Of a stretch of 64,000 nt of DNA, positions 26,408 through 34,776 are shown in pieces. The stretch spans positions 6,572,001 to 6,636,000 of the forward strand of contig NZ_CP101137.1 in the NCBI RefSeq assembly GCF_028473745.1. The letters are read 5' to 3'. Source of the stretch: Streptomyces sp. M92 (lineage in GTDB: Bacteria > Actinomycetota > Actinomycetes > Streptomycetales > Streptomycetaceae). The stretch's first letter is position 1; the number at the start of each line of letters is the position of its first letter. The notes below the pieces were generated by a model that ran no database searches, had not been told where the DNA came from, and was given only the letters and a program-made list of their open reading frames with translations. Both the position numbers and the translations under genes were made by a program.

Positions 26408-26427
26408 GTTTCCCTCATCAGGGAAAC
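26408..26427. promoter_or_regulatory. Operator O4 of the phage control region
   Basis: GTTTCCCT-CATC-AGGGAAAC, perfect 8-bp arms, the best copy of the motif. It lies 33 bp before the GTG of the first rightward gene, in the presumed early promoter. Confidence 0.75.
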
Positions 26428-26460
26428 CACCCCGCCACCTGCGAAGGGAGGGACATCCAC

Positions 26461-26703
26461 GTGTACCGACTCAACGTCACCCGCCTCCGCCAGATCGCCG
26501 CCGAACACGGCGACAGGACGCCCTACGCCATCGCCAAGCGCACCGGCGTGAGCATCTCGTCCGCTTATCGATACGTCGACGGGTCCGCACAACCTGACCT
26601 GAACTCGGCGCTCAGGCTCGCACAGGCATATGACCTGGACATTCGCACCGTCATGGACCTGGTCGAGGACGAGGAAGACGAGCCCGCCGGAGTCGCCGCA
26701 TGA
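26461..26703 (+). CDS. Small HTH protein, Cro- or excisionase-like
   Basis: An 80-residue basic HTH protein: TRLRQIAAEHGDRTPYAIAK, RTGVSISSAYRYVDGSAQPD as the helix-turn-helix, then SALRLAQAYDLDIRTVMDLV and an acidic tail. It is the first gene of the rightward early transcript and opposite the repressor, the position of Cro in lambdoid phages. GTG 26461 has GGGAGG about ten bases upstream. It could instead be the recombination directionality factor of the serine integrase. Confidence 0.7.
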   Translation: MYRLNVTRLRQIAAEHGDRTPYAIAKRTGVSISSAYRYVDGSAQPDLNSALRLAQAYDLDIRTVMDLVEDEEDEPAGVAA

Positions 26704-26891
26704 CCCGCGAAGAGCGCCGCGCGCTCCTCGGTGACGACGTCATCGCGGAGATCCACGAGCGCGTCGCCCAGGCCCCCGAGCCGAGCGACGAACTGGTGGA
26801 GAAGCTCCGCCGGATCATGACGCGCCCGGCTGGCCTCGTGCCGCAGGCCGCTCCCGTGAGGGAAACCTCGCCGGCCGCGACGGCCGCCTGA
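26700..26891 (+). CDS. Small early phage protein
   Basis: Unknown function. 63 residues, mostly helical (TREERRALLGDDVIAEIHERV, PSDELVEKLRRIMTRP) with a Pro/Ala-rich tail. The ATGA overlap with the HTH gene suggests coupled translation. Confidence 0.6.
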   Translation: MTREERRALLGDDVIAEIHERVAQAPEPSDELVEKLRRIMTRPAGLVPQAAPVRETSPAATAA

Positions 26892-26977
26892 TCCCATCAA
26901 CGCCGAAGGGCCGCCCGCTTGCAGGCCCGGCGACCCCCCGACTCGGCGACCACACCAATCCAGAAAGTGAGGCCCCC

Positions 26978-27346
26978 GTGGCCACAGAGATTACCTTCCG
27001 TCCCGGACTCGAAGGCATCATGGCCGCCCTCTCGGCAGCCGAACAGGTCGCTTCGAGCGTCCCCGTCATCCCGGCGTCCGTCGACCTCAACAGCGCGCAC
27101 TTCGACTACGTCCCCGGGACGTACGAGCGGCCGATGGGCGTCCTCTTCTACTTCCACCGCAGCTCCGAGAGCGTGCGAGAGTTCGCCGAAGTGTTCGGCC
27201 TCGACGTGCAGGACCGTCCCCACGACGCCACGTCCACCTACGCCTTCGCGGAGGGCGCCCTCGACGGCGTGCCGTTCCGCGCCTGGACGATCGTGACCGT
27301 CGAGACGTCGGCCACCGCGGACGAGTCCTCGGCGGTGGCTGCATGA
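26978..27346 (+). CDS. Hypothetical early phage protein
   Basis: Not recognised. A 122-residue soluble protein from GTG 26978; alternating strands (VLFYFHRSSESVREFAEVFG, VPFRAWTIVTVET) suggest an alpha/beta fold. It overlaps the next gene by four bases (ATGA). No cysteines or membrane segments are seen. Confidence 0.65.
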   Translation: MATEITFRPGLEGIMAALSAAEQVASSVPVIPASVDLNSAHFDYVPGTYERPMGVLFYFHRSSESVREFAEVFGLDVQDRPHDATSTYAFAEGALDGVPFRAWTIVTVETSATADESSAVAA

Positions 27347-28623
27347 GCGCCCCTTCGACTGTCGCGACTGCCCTCGCGTCCCTCCTCGACACCGCCCCGT
27401 CGTGGCTGCCGCAGGTGGACCACTGGGAGATCGCCGAGGACAGCAACACCTGGATCCTGAGCGGCCAACTCGCCGGTGACCCGCGCGAGGCCGAGGCTTT
27501 CCGGCTGCTGGCTCCGATGATGGAGCGGGCCCCGTCCGCGCACTCGGATGACGGCCGCCTGGTGAAGGTGCCGTTCGAGTGGGACGGCGTGACGGGGCAG
27601 GTCTGGTACCTGCGGCCGGTGGACCGGTACGTGGTGCCGGAGCGGTGCGCGACGTGCGCGACGCCTCTGGCTGACGCGGGGAACCAGTTCGTGCGGCTGG
27701 GGGGTCGCGGGGCTCCGGTGATCTGCGTGCCGTGCCGGGACCGGATGCACGAGGCGTGGGTGCGTGAGGCTGCGGTCCGTGAGCTGGGCGCCCTGCCGAT
27801 GCCGGTGGGCCCGGAGCCGCAGACGGACGACCGCACGAAGGCCCCGTGGGGGCGTGGCGAGGACGGCCGCCCGCTGCTCCCGATGGGCGCGCATTGGACG
27901 GACGTGCCCGAGGCGGTGGACCGCTGGGTCGCCAAGATCCAGGCACGTGTGGACGAGGCGAAGCCCGGCCCTTGGTACCGGGCTCCGGCCACGGAACTGG
28001 GGGTGACGCCGGGCACGGTGCGCACCCGCATCGACGGCTATCCCCGGATGGTGGGCCAGTTCACGAACGTGTCGCCTGCGGACCTGGAGATGGTCCTTTA
28101 CGCGGGCAGTGATCTCCGCTGGTGCCTGGAGATGATCGCCAAGTTCCGCGCCCGGGTCGCCGAGCTGGAGGCGAAGCTCGCCGAGTACGAGCGGCCGGCC
28201 GACGAGGACCCCATCGCCTACGCACTCACCGACCAGGGCGACGTTCCAGAGACCGCCCTCGGTCAGGTGCAGGCGATCCTCCTCGCGCACTATGGGGAAC
28301 TGTCCCGGCCGGACTTGGCGGTCGGGCTGCTGCTGACGAACCTGCGGGCCGAGCTGGAGGCCGCGCCGCGCACCGTCTACCGCGCGTCGCACGACTCGAT
28401 CCCGATGGGCCTGTACACCACGGCCGCCGAGGCCCGCGCCCACTGCGAGGCCGACGAGCGCCGCTCGTGGATGGCTGGCACCACCCTCTCCTTCGACTGG
28501 ATCGAGGACGACGGCGGCGCCGAGCTGGTGGTCACCGCGGGCCAGAACGAGGAGTCCACCACCAACTACGTGGTGGAGGCCCTGGAGGTCGCCGCCAAGT
28601 ACGACGCGGAGGCCGACGAGTGA
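27343..28623 (+). CDS. Multi-domain early phage protein with zinc-binding motif
   Basis: Not recognised as a whole. A 426-residue protein with three readable parts: a Cys4 motif near residues 103-130 (CATCATPL and CVPCRDR), a middle HTH-like stretch (YRAPATELGVTPGTVRTRIDGYPRM) followed by a short coiled coil (ARVAELEAKLAEYER), and a C-terminal segment (MGLYTTAAEARAHCEADER, FDWIEDDGGAELVV) that resembles a small module seen in other Streptomyces phage proteins. A DNA-binding role is plausible. It overlaps the next gene by GTGA. Confidence 0.7.
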   Translation: MSAPSTVATALASLLDTAPSWLPQVDHWEIAEDSNTWILSGQLAGDPREAEAFRLLAPMMERAPSAHSDDGRLVKVPFEWDGVTGQVWYLRPVDRYVVPERCATCATPLADAGNQFVRLGGRGAPVICVPCRDRMHEAWVREAAVRELGALPMPVGPEPQTDDRTKAPWGRGEDGRPLLPMGAHWTDVPEAVDRWVAKIQARVDEAKPGPWYRAPATELGVTPGTVRTRIDGYPRMVGQFTNVSPADLEMVLYAGSDLRWCLEMIAKFRARVAELEAKLAEYERPADEDPIAYALTDQGDVPETALGQVQAILLAHYGELSRPDLAVGLLLTNLRAELEAAPRTVYRASHDSIPMGLYTTAAEARAHCEADERRSWMAGTTLSFDWIEDDGGAELVVTAGQNEESTTNYVVEALEVAAKYDAEADE

Positions 28624-28742
28624 GCGCCCTCGAAGCCCTCATGTGGTTCGCGATCGCCTGGACGGTCTTCCTCGCCTACTGCGCGGCCGACGTCCCCTCT
28701 GCCCTCTCTCACCTGCGCAACCGCCGTGGAGGCGCCCGATGA
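28620..28742 (+). CDS. Small single-span membrane protein
   Basis: 40 residues: one membrane segment (ALMWFAIAWTVFLAYCAA) then a short basic tail. The GTG 28620 start and the end both overlap the neighbours by four bases, which supports it as a real gene. Confidence 0.55.
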   Translation: MSALEALMWFAIAWTVFLAYCAADVPSALSHLRNRRGGAR

Positions 28743-28993
28743 CCGGACCCGAGCACTACCGCGAAGCCGAACGCCTCCTCCAGGGGCTCATGACCGAGCG
28801 CGGCAACGTCTACGTCGAAGAGGGCAACGAGCAGGTCATCGGGATCGCCCAGGCCCATGCGACGCTCGCCCTCGCCGCCGCCACCGCGCTGTCCGCGCCG
28901 GACCGCGGCGCCACCAACATCGCCGTGCGCACCGACCGTCACGCGTGGGACGCCGCCGCCGGGGTCACGATCCCGGAAGGAGACGACGAGTGA
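28739..28993 (+). CDS. Hypothetical phage protein
   Basis: 84 residues, predicted helical and acidic (HYREAERLLQGLMTERG, IGIAQAHATLALAAATALSA). Similar small proteins with the EHYREAERLL opening are common in actinophages and Streptomyces plasmids; their function is unknown. It overlaps both neighbours. Confidence 0.68.
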   Translation: MTGPEHYREAERLLQGLMTERGNVYVEEGNEQVIGIAQAHATLALAAATALSAPDRGATNIAVRTDRHAWDAAAGVTIPEGDDE

Positions 28994-29379
28994 TGAACCG
29001 TCTTCGTCTCATCCTCCACCGCGTCCTCCGGCGGCCGACCATCACTGGCCCCACCCGGATCTACGTCCGCGGCATCCCCACCGGCGCGGTCCTCGACCTG
29101 GAGCACTTCCTCACCGACCGGCTCACCGCGATCGCCGACGACCCGGACCTGATGGCGCTGCTGCTGGAGATCTCCGACCAGCGCGGCACGAAGGGCGAGT
29201 ACGACGGGTGGGCGCCGGAGCAGCTGCTGATGGAGCGACTGCTGTCCGGGGTGGGCTACGAGGTGCCGGTGTACGGGGATGCGGTGGCCGCGCTGGCGGA
29301 TCGTCTGCGGGCGGTGGCTCCGGCTGCTCCGGTGGCGTCGATCCCGGCGCAGCGCCGCGAGGGTGGTGCCGCCGCATGA
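28993..29379 (+). CDS. Hypothetical phage protein
   Basis: Not recognised. 128 residues: a basic N-terminus (NRLRLILHRVLRRP), then GIPTGAVLDLEHFLTDRL and helical segments, ending in a low-complexity Ala/Pro tail. ATG 28993 overlaps the preceding stop. Confidence 0.62.
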   Translation: MNRLRLILHRVLRRPTITGPTRIYVRGIPTGAVLDLEHFLTDRLTAIADDPDLMALLLEISDQRGTKGEYDGWAPEQLLMERLLSGVGYEVPVYGDAVAALADRLRAVAPAAPVASIPAQRREGGAAA

Positions 29380-29840
29380 ACGCCCGCGCCGAACTCCGCA
29401 AGTACGTACACCTGCTGGCCGACATGTGGACCTCCCGGGAGACGACCGACGCCCGCGTCGAGGAGCTGTACGGCCTCGTCCGCGCCGAGGTCATCACGGA
29501 CCTGGCGGCCGAGGCCGAGACGCGACTGACCGCCGGTACCTCCCGCACCGTCAGCAAGAACACGGTCCTGCGGTTCCTCCGCCTGGAGGCGTCCGTGGTC
29601 CGCGCGGCCGTCACCGGGGAGAAGAGCAGCCCCGACTTCTTCCAGCCCGGCCACCGGTACGCCCTGGAGATCTGGCGGTTCCACTGCGCCGCCGTCGCCG
29701 CCCACCCCACCACGGGTGAGCGCCAGGCCATCGGCTGGATCCGCGTCAGCGACGGCTCCTGGACGGCATACGCGTACAGCGCCGCCGAGTGGGGCGAGCG
29801 CTGGACCGACGTCACCGAGGGAGGGGCCGACCGTGGCTGA
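29376..29840 (+). CDS. Hypothetical phage protein
   Basis: Not recognised. 154 residues, helical first half (AELRKYVHLLADMWTSRET, TDARVEELYGLVRAEVITDL), then a more strand-rich end (IGWIRVSDGSWTAYAYS, EWGERWTDV). It overlaps both neighbours by 4-8 bases within the early operon. Confidence 0.62.
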   Translation: MNARAELRKYVHLLADMWTSRETTDARVEELYGLVRAEVITDLAAEAETRLTAGTSRTVSKNTVLRFLRLEASVVRAAVTGEKSSPDFFQPGHRYALEIWRFHCAAVAAHPTTGERQAIGWIRVSDGSWTAYAYSAAEWGERWTDVTEGGADRG

Positions 29841-30075
29841 CCTCCTCACCCGCCGCGAGTACCTCTACGAGGCCGTCCGCGAGCACGGCCGCCCCGTCAC
29901 CACGGGCCTGGCCGAGCAGCTCATGGCCGACAGCCCCTGGCCCACCACGAAGCGGAACACCGCGCGGAAGGACCTCCGGGCCCTCGCCGGGCGCGGGCTC
30001 CTCATCGTCGGCGAGGACGTCGAGGGCCGCACCACCTACCACCTGATCAGCACCACCGGAGAGGACAGCACGTGA
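29833..30075 (+). CDS. Small winged-helix DNA-binding protein
   Basis: 80 residues with a winged-helix pattern: TRREYLYEAVREHGRPVTTG, LAEQLMADSPWPTTKRNTARKDLRALAGRG, LLIVGEDVEGRTTYHL. Its place before the recombination genes suggests an early regulator or a replication accessory. The GTG start lies inside the preceding gene. Confidence 0.65.
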   Translation: MADLLTRREYLYEAVREHGRPVTTGLAEQLMADSPWPTTKRNTARKDLRALAGRGLLIVGEDVEGRTTYHLISTTGEDST

Positions 30076-31121
30076 GCACGACCGCGCAGGCTGGGGCCAT
30101 CACGGCCCCGGCCGCCGGCCGCCGGGTCACCCCCACCGGCCGCCTCATCCTCCCCGCCGACGCCGACCGCGAGAAGTGGCTCCAGGCCCGCCGCTCCGGC
30201 ATCGGCTCCAGCGACATCGCCGCCATCCTCGGCATCAGCCGCTACGGCAACGCCCTGTCCGTCTGGCACGACAAGACCGGCGGCCTCCCCCTGGAGTCCG
30301 ACGACAGCGAACCCGCCCTCTGGGGCCGCGCGTTCGAGGAGACCGTCGCCCGCGAGTGGGCCCGCCGCAACCGCAGCTACGTCCGCCGCGTCGGCCTCGT
30401 CCAGAACATCGACCGCCCCTGGCAGATGTGCACCCTCGACCGCCGCGTCCTGGAGTGCCCGCTCGCCGACGGCGCCGAGAAGTGCGCGGTCGAGATCAAG
30501 TGCCGCGACAAGATGAAGGCGAGCGCCTTCCGTGCCGGCGTCGCCGACGACGTCCTGGTGCAGACGCTGTGGCAGGCCGACACCTGCGGCTTCGACCACG
30601 TCCACGCCGCGGTTCTGATCGGTGGCAACGACTACCGGCAGTACGTGATCCGGGTCCGGGACCACGCCCAGCTCGTCGACGACCTCCGCGCCGCGGGCGA
30701 ACTCGCCTGGCAGCAGATCACCGAGCGGCGCCCGCCGGTCCTCGCCCAGGACGCGGACCCGGACGTCCTCCTCGACCTGTACGACCGGCTCCACCCGGAC
30801 CGCGACGGCGTCGTGGACATCACCCGGGACATCGACACGCAGGAGGCCGTCGAGGAGTACCTCGACGCGCACCAGGACGTCGTCGTCGCCGAGCGCCGGA
30901 AGAAGGCCGCGAAGGCCCGCATCCTCGCCGGGCTCGGCGGCGCCGAGGCCGCCACGGTCCTCGACAAGCCGTACGTGTCCCTCGACGAACGCTCCCGCCG
31001 CAACTGCGACTTCGAGCGGCTCGCCGAGCGCTACCCGGACGCCTACGCCGACTGCGTCGAGGACTCCACCTACCGCCAGATCTCGATTCCCCGCTCTGTC
31101 CGTGAGGAGCACGCCGCATGA
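30072..31121 (+). CDS. YqaJ-like viral recombinase (5'-3' exonuclease)
   Basis: Resects dsDNA ends to feed the annealing protein encoded next. The 349-residue protein has the PD-(D/E)XK motifs of YqaJ/lambda exonuclease: RRSGIGSSDIAAILG, LWGRAFEETVAREWA, the catalytic VEIKC, and QTLWQADTCGFDH. The C-terminal third is helical. It precedes an ERF annealase with an ATGA overlap, a standard two-part phage recombination system. Confidence 0.88.
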   Translation: MSTTAQAGAITAPAAGRRVTPTGRLILPADADREKWLQARRSGIGSSDIAAILGISRYGNALSVWHDKTGGLPLESDDSEPALWGRAFEETVAREWARRNRSYVRRVGLVQNIDRPWQMCTLDRRVLECPLADGAEKCAVEIKCRDKMKASAFRAGVADDVLVQTLWQADTCGFDHVHAAVLIGGNDYRQYVIRVRDHAQLVDDLRAAGELAWQQITERRPPVLAQDADPDVLLDLYDRLHPDRDGVVDITRDIDTQEAVEEYLDAHQDVVVAERRKKAAKARILAGLGGAEAATVLDKPYVSLDERSRRNCDFERLAERYPDAYADCVEDSTYRQISIPRSVREEHAA

Positions 31122-31897
31122 CCACGATCGCTGAGCGGGCCGCCGCAGCCGCCGGCCGCGCCGACGCCCCCATGGGCCCGGCCGAAGACGCGCCGCCCGC
31201 CGACGACTTCACCCCAATGCCGGACCCGATGGCCGACTACGAGCCCGGCGAAGACGACCCGGACATGGTGCCCGTCCACATCGCGTGGCTCCGCGTCCGC
31301 CGCGAGATCCGCTCCATCGCCAAGGGCCAGAAGTACGAGGAAGGCCGCACCAAGTACAACTTCCGCGGCGCCGACGTCGTCGTCCAGCACTTCGGCCCGG
31401 TCACCCTCAAGCACGGCGTGCACGTCCTGCCGATCAACGTGGCGACGTCGTACGGCGGCAAGCAGACCAAGAGCGGCAGCATGATGCGCGAGTGCACCGT
31501 CACGGTCACCTGGCAGATCATGGGGCCCCTCGGCGACACCCTCACCCTGCAGACGGCGGGCGAGGCCCTCGACACCTCCGACAAGTCCACCACCAAGGCA
31601 CAGACGGTGGCCCTGCGGACGCTGCTCCTTACCGCTGGACTCGTCCCCACCGGCGACCGCGACCCGGACGCCGACCGCATCGAGCGCGGCATGGACGCGC
31701 CCGCCCGGTCCGCCGAGTCGTACCGCGACGAGCTGCTCCACCCGAAGACCTCTCCGGGCCGCATCCAGCAGATCGGCTACGAGGTGTCCAACGCCCGGAT
31801 GCTCGGCGCCCGCGTGCAGAACGAGACCGGCGAGTGGGAGACGCTCGGCGACCTCGGCCGGCGGATCCACGGCGAGCGCACCGGCGGTGACCAGTGA
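31118..31897 (+). CDS. ERF-family single-strand annealing protein
   Basis: Anneals complementary ssDNA during phage recombination. Of 259 residues, the first 45 are acidic and Pro/Ala-rich; the ERF core follows (HIAWLRVRREIRSIAKGQKY, KYNFRGADVVVQHFGPV, VTVTWQIMGPLGDTL, GEALDTSDKSTTKAQTVALRT, where STTKAQTVALR is the family hallmark). It works with the YqaJ exonuclease upstream and overlaps both neighbours by four bases. Confidence 0.88.
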   Translation: MTTIAERAAAAAGRADAPMGPAEDAPPADDFTPMPDPMADYEPGEDDPDMVPVHIAWLRVRREIRSIAKGQKYEEGRTKYNFRGADVVVQHFGPVTLKHGVHVLPINVATSYGGKQTKSGSMMRECTVTVTWQIMGPLGDTLTLQTAGEALDTSDKSTTKAQTVALRTLLLTAGLVPTGDRDPDADRIERGMDAPARSAESYRDELLHPKTSPGRIQQIGYEVSNARMLGARVQNETGEWETLGDLGRRIHGERTGGDQ

Positions 31898-32646
31898 GCA
31901 GCTTCGCCAACGTCCGCAAGGCCGCCTGGGACACCGAGACCACCGGCCCGAACCCCCTCGAAGACCGCATCGTCACCGCCGCGTTCATCGTCCGCGGCGG
32001 CGGCCGGGACGACCGCCTCTTCTCCTGGCTCATCAACCCGGGCGTGCCGATCCCGGCCGAGGCGTCCGAGGTCCACGGCATCACCGACGCCATGGTCCAG
32101 GCCGACGGCCAGGACCCGAAGACCGCTCTCGACGAGATCGCCACCAACCTCGTCCGGGCCATCGAGTGGGGCATGCCGGTCATCGCGTTCAACCAGTCCT
32201 TCGACTGGTCGATCCTCCACTACGACCTGCTCCGCCACGGCCTGCCCACCATGACCGACCGCGTCGGCCCCGGCCCCCTGCCCCTGATCGACCCCCACGT
32301 CATCGACAAGCAGGTCAACCAGCGCGTCAGGGGCTCCGGCCAGCGCAAGCTGAAGCCCACCGCGGACCGGTACGGCGTCGCCCTAAACGACTGGCACACC
32401 GCCGAGGCCGACGCCCTCGCCGCGCTGCTGATCGCCGAGGCGCAGTTCGACCGCCACCCGCACCTCAACGGCTGGGACCCCCAGGGCCTGTTCAGCGCGC
32501 AGCAGAAGTGGCGTGCGGAGCAGCAGGCCAGCCTCCAGCAGTGGTTCCGCACGAAGGCCACGCCGGAACAGGGCGGCGCCCCTGACAAGGTGATCGACGG
32601 CTCCTGGCCGCTGATCCCGGCACAGCGCGGGGGTGAGGCGTCGTGA
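31894..32646 (+). CDS. DnaQ-like 3'-5' exonuclease
   Basis: A DEDDh-type exonuclease of 250 residues: exo I WDTETTGPNP (D13, E15), exo II AFNQSFDWSILHYDL, exo III WHTAEADALAALLIAE with the HxxxxD pair. Such proteins proofread or trim DNA in phage replication. The C-terminal 70 residues are an extra helical tail (SAQQKWRAEQQASLQQWFR). GTG 31894 overlaps the ERF stop. Confidence 0.85.
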   Translation: MSSFANVRKAAWDTETTGPNPLEDRIVTAAFIVRGGGRDDRLFSWLINPGVPIPAEASEVHGITDAMVQADGQDPKTALDEIATNLVRAIEWGMPVIAFNQSFDWSILHYDLLRHGLPTMTDRVGPGPLPLIDPHVIDKQVNQRVRGSGQRKLKPTADRYGVALNDWHTAEADALAALLIAEAQFDRHPHLNGWDPQGLFSAQQKWRAEQQASLQQWFRTKATPEQGGAPDKVIDGSWPLIPAQRGGEAS

Positions 32647-32933
32647 CGAACCTCCCGAAGCCGTGCGGCACCCTCGCTGCCTACGCCCGGCACCTCCGGC
32701 ACCGCGAAATCCCCTGCGACGACTGCACCCGCGCGAACCGCGAAGCCAAGCGAACCCGCGGTACGCCCACCCCGACCCGTAGGAAGCCGATCGTCCACGG
32801 CACCCCGGCTGGGTACCGACAGCACCGCTATCGGGGCGAGCAGGCGTGCACCGAGTGCCTGACCGCTGAGAACGACCGACGTCGCGCCTATCAGGCGATG
32901 AGTCGCAAGACGGGAAAGCGGGTGGCGTCGTGA
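32643..32933 (+). CDS. Double zinc-knuckle actinophage protein
   Basis: 96 residues made of two similar halves: CGTLAAYARHLRHREIPCDDC (C25, C28) and HGTPAGYRQHRYRGEQACTEC (C69, C72). Each half has the HGT-YxRH-C-x2-C pattern frequent in small actinophage proteins. The function is unknown; nucleic-acid binding is likely from its basic nature and zinc sites. Confidence 0.72.
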   Translation: MTNLPKPCGTLAAYARHLRHREIPCDDCTRANREAKRTRGTPTPTRRKPIVHGTPAGYRQHRYRGEQACTECLTAENDRRRAYQAMSRKTGKRVAS

Positions 32934-33208
32934 GCCAGTTCGCCACCGCGCTCGGCGCGGCCGTCACCGCCGTCGGCGTCGGAGCCGTCGTCATCGCCCG
33001 CTCCTGGCCCGTCCCGACCGGCCGGCACCGCGCCACCCGCCCGGCTGACGAGGAGCAGCTGCTCCGCCCGGTCGAGGCCCTCGACCAGACCGAAGCGCAC
33101 TGCCCGGTCCAGGACCGGCCGACGCTTCAGCTCCGTCTCGCCACCGGCGGCATGTGCTGCACCGAATGCCGCCACACCACACCGATCAGCCTGGGAGACA
33201 CCCAGTGA
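32930..33208 (+). CDS. Small membrane-anchored cysteine protein
   Basis: 92 residues: an N-terminal hydrophobic span (ATALGAAVTAVGVGAVVIA), a polar middle, and a possible metal site (CPVQD, MCCTECRH). The GTGA overlaps on both sides support the frame. Function unknown. Confidence 0.62.
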   Translation: MSQFATALGAAVTAVGVGAVVIARSWPVPTGRHRATRPADEEQLLRPVEALDQTEAHCPVQDRPTLQLRLATGGMCCTECRHTTPISLGDTQ

Positions 33209-33825
33209 GCACCCTCTTCCACGTCACCACCGAGGCACCGGCCGCCCGCCCGGCGGCCGGGCCCCGGCCCCTCGTCATCGGCATCGACGCCAGCCTCAAC
33301 AGTCTCGGCATCGCCGGAGCCGACTGGGCCGAAGCCGTACGCCACCCCAAGCTCGACGGCCACGCCCGCATCGACTACCTCCGCCGCGAGGTCGCCGACC
33401 GCGTCAAGGCCGCCGACCTCGTCGTCATCGAGGACATCGCCCGCGGCGCCAAGGGCTCCGCCGTCCACCAGCTCGCCGGCCTGTGGTGGGTCCTCACCAC
33501 AGAGATCCACCGCCGTGGGATCCCCTTCGCCGTCGCCAACCCCCAGAGCCGCTACACCTACGTCACCGGCGTGCCCAACCCCGCCAAGGCCGAGCCCCGG
33601 GACAAGCGGGCCCGGATCTGCAAGGGCATCGTCTGCACCTTCGTCAACGAGCAGCTCGGCATCTGGTGCGAGGGCACCGGCAAGTACGACGCCGCCGACG
33701 CCGCGGTGTTCGCCGCGATGGGCCTGGACTGGCTCGGCTACCCGCTGCTCCACCTGCCGCAGCAGCAGCGCCGCGCGCTGGACAGCGTGAAGTGGCCGAC
33801 GCAGACCGTGGCGGTGGCCCGATGA
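33205..33825 (+). CDS. RuvC-like Holliday junction resolvase
   Basis: Resolves recombination or replication junctions. The 206-residue protein has the RNase H fold of RuvC: VIGIDASLNSLGIAG (first Asp), VVIEDIARGAKG (Glu), and KYDAADAAVFAAMGL (C-terminal Asp pair). GTG 33205 is chosen for the overlap with the previous stop and the short leader. It completes the exonuclease, annealase and resolvase set. Confidence 0.86.
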   Translation: MSTLFHVTTEAPAARPAAGPRPLVIGIDASLNSLGIAGADWAEAVRHPKLDGHARIDYLRREVADRVKAADLVVIEDIARGAKGSAVHQLAGLWWVLTTEIHRRGIPFAVANPQSRYTYVTGVPNPAKAEPRDKRARICKGIVCTFVNEQLGIWCEGTGKYDAADAAVFAAMGLDWLGYPLLHLPQQQRRALDSVKWPTQTVAVAR

Positions 33826-34406
33826 GCACCTACATCCCCCGCCGTGAGAAGGCCGCACGCCTCCGCCGCCTCCGCGGCATCCCCGGCTACGTCCCCACCA
33901 CCCCCGCCATCCAGCACATCCACGCCCTCCGCAAGGGCGGCTGGACCAACATCGAGATCGCCGACACCGCCGGAGTCGACCGCCGCACCATCCACAACAT
34001 CCTCCACGGCGAAGTCGCCACCGTGCACCAGCGCACCATCACCTCAATCCTCAACCTGCGCCCCGAAGACGCCCCCAACCGAGTGCCCGCCATCGGCACC
34101 CGCCGCCGTCTCGAAGCTCTGGCCGTCATGGGCTGGCCCATCTCCCACATCGGCACGGAAGCCGGGATCTACGGCACCCAGGTCACCGAGATCGTCGTCG
34201 GCCGCCGCCAGCGAATCCCCCGCGACCAGGCCGAGGCCGTCGCACGGATCTTCCGCGAGAAGGCACTGAAGCCCGGCCCGTCGAAGCGGACTCGCACCAT
34301 CGCCGCCCAGAACGGCTGGGTGTCCGCCCTCGCCTGGGACGACATCGACGACCCCGACGAAAAGCCCCAGGGCCTCAAGCGCCGCACCCGAAAGGCGGCG
34401 GCATGA
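33822..34406 (+). CDS. Helix-turn-helix phage protein
   Basis: 194 residues, very basic. HTH signature near residues 34-60 (RKGGWTNIEIADTAGVDRRTIHNI, with LHGEVATVHQRT), followed by a second repeat-like unit (ALAVMGWPISHIGTEAGIYGTQ). This twin-HTH form is common in Streptomyces phages and probably regulates or marks DNA. ATG 33822 overlaps the RuvC-like gene. Confidence 0.74.
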   Translation: MSTYIPRREKAARLRRLRGIPGYVPTTPAIQHIHALRKGGWTNIEIADTAGVDRRTIHNILHGEVATVHQRTITSILNLRPEDAPNRVPAIGTRRRLEALAVMGWPISHIGTEAGIYGTQVTEIVVGRRQRIPRDQAEAVARIFREKALKPGPSKRTRTIAAQNGWVSALAWDDIDDPDEKPQGLKRRTRKAAA

Positions 34407-34600
34407 GCGGCTGGCTCGGCGGCCTCCAGATCAGCCGCACCGACCGCGGACAGACCCCCGTCGCCGACTTCCTCTGCACCGCCTGCGGCACCTACCGCCG
34501 CATCACCGGCCGCGACAAAGTCCGCGACTTCGTCCGCGCCAACCCCGTCGCTGACCACCGGGCCACCTGCCGCCCGACGAAACGAGGAGCAGCCGCATGA
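34403..34600 (+). CDS. Small zinc-binding phage protein
   Basis: 65 residues with C-T-A-C-G near residue 26 and H-R-A-T-C near the end, a likely Cys3His site. It overlaps both neighbours by four bases. Function unknown. Confidence 0.6.
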   Translation: MSGWLGGLQISRTDRGQTPVADFLCTACGTYRRITGRDKVRDFVRANPVADHRATCRPTKRGAAA

Positions 34601-34776
34601 GCGACTCCGACACCGCCCGCGAGCCGCCCCGGCACGTGATCGCCACACCCGACTGGCCGCCCGTCCGAATCCCCGGACACCCCGGCTGGTGGCGGCACTG
34701 CATCAACGGCCAGCAGGTCGACCTCCAGAGCCGAGACCCGCAGCACCACACCCAGAAAGGCACCACCCAGCGATGA
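34597..34776 (+). CDS. Small hypothetical protein (59 aa)
   Basis: Starts at ATG 34597 (ATGA overlap) and stops at TGA 34774-34776, overlapping the next ATG. The peptide is rich in Trp/His/Pro (PDWPPVRIPGHPGWWRHCIN). No family is recognised; the overlap on both sides is the main support. Confidence 0.55.
   Translation: MSDSDTAREPPRHVIATPDWPPVRIPGHPGWWRHCINGQQVDLQSRDPQHHTQKGTTQR

Noticed and set aside
30036..31112. Leftward Val/Asp/Gly-rich frame of 358 codons opposite the YqaJ gene
   Set aside because: Composition is that of an antisense shadow of a GC-rich gene; it conflicts with the clear exonuclease.
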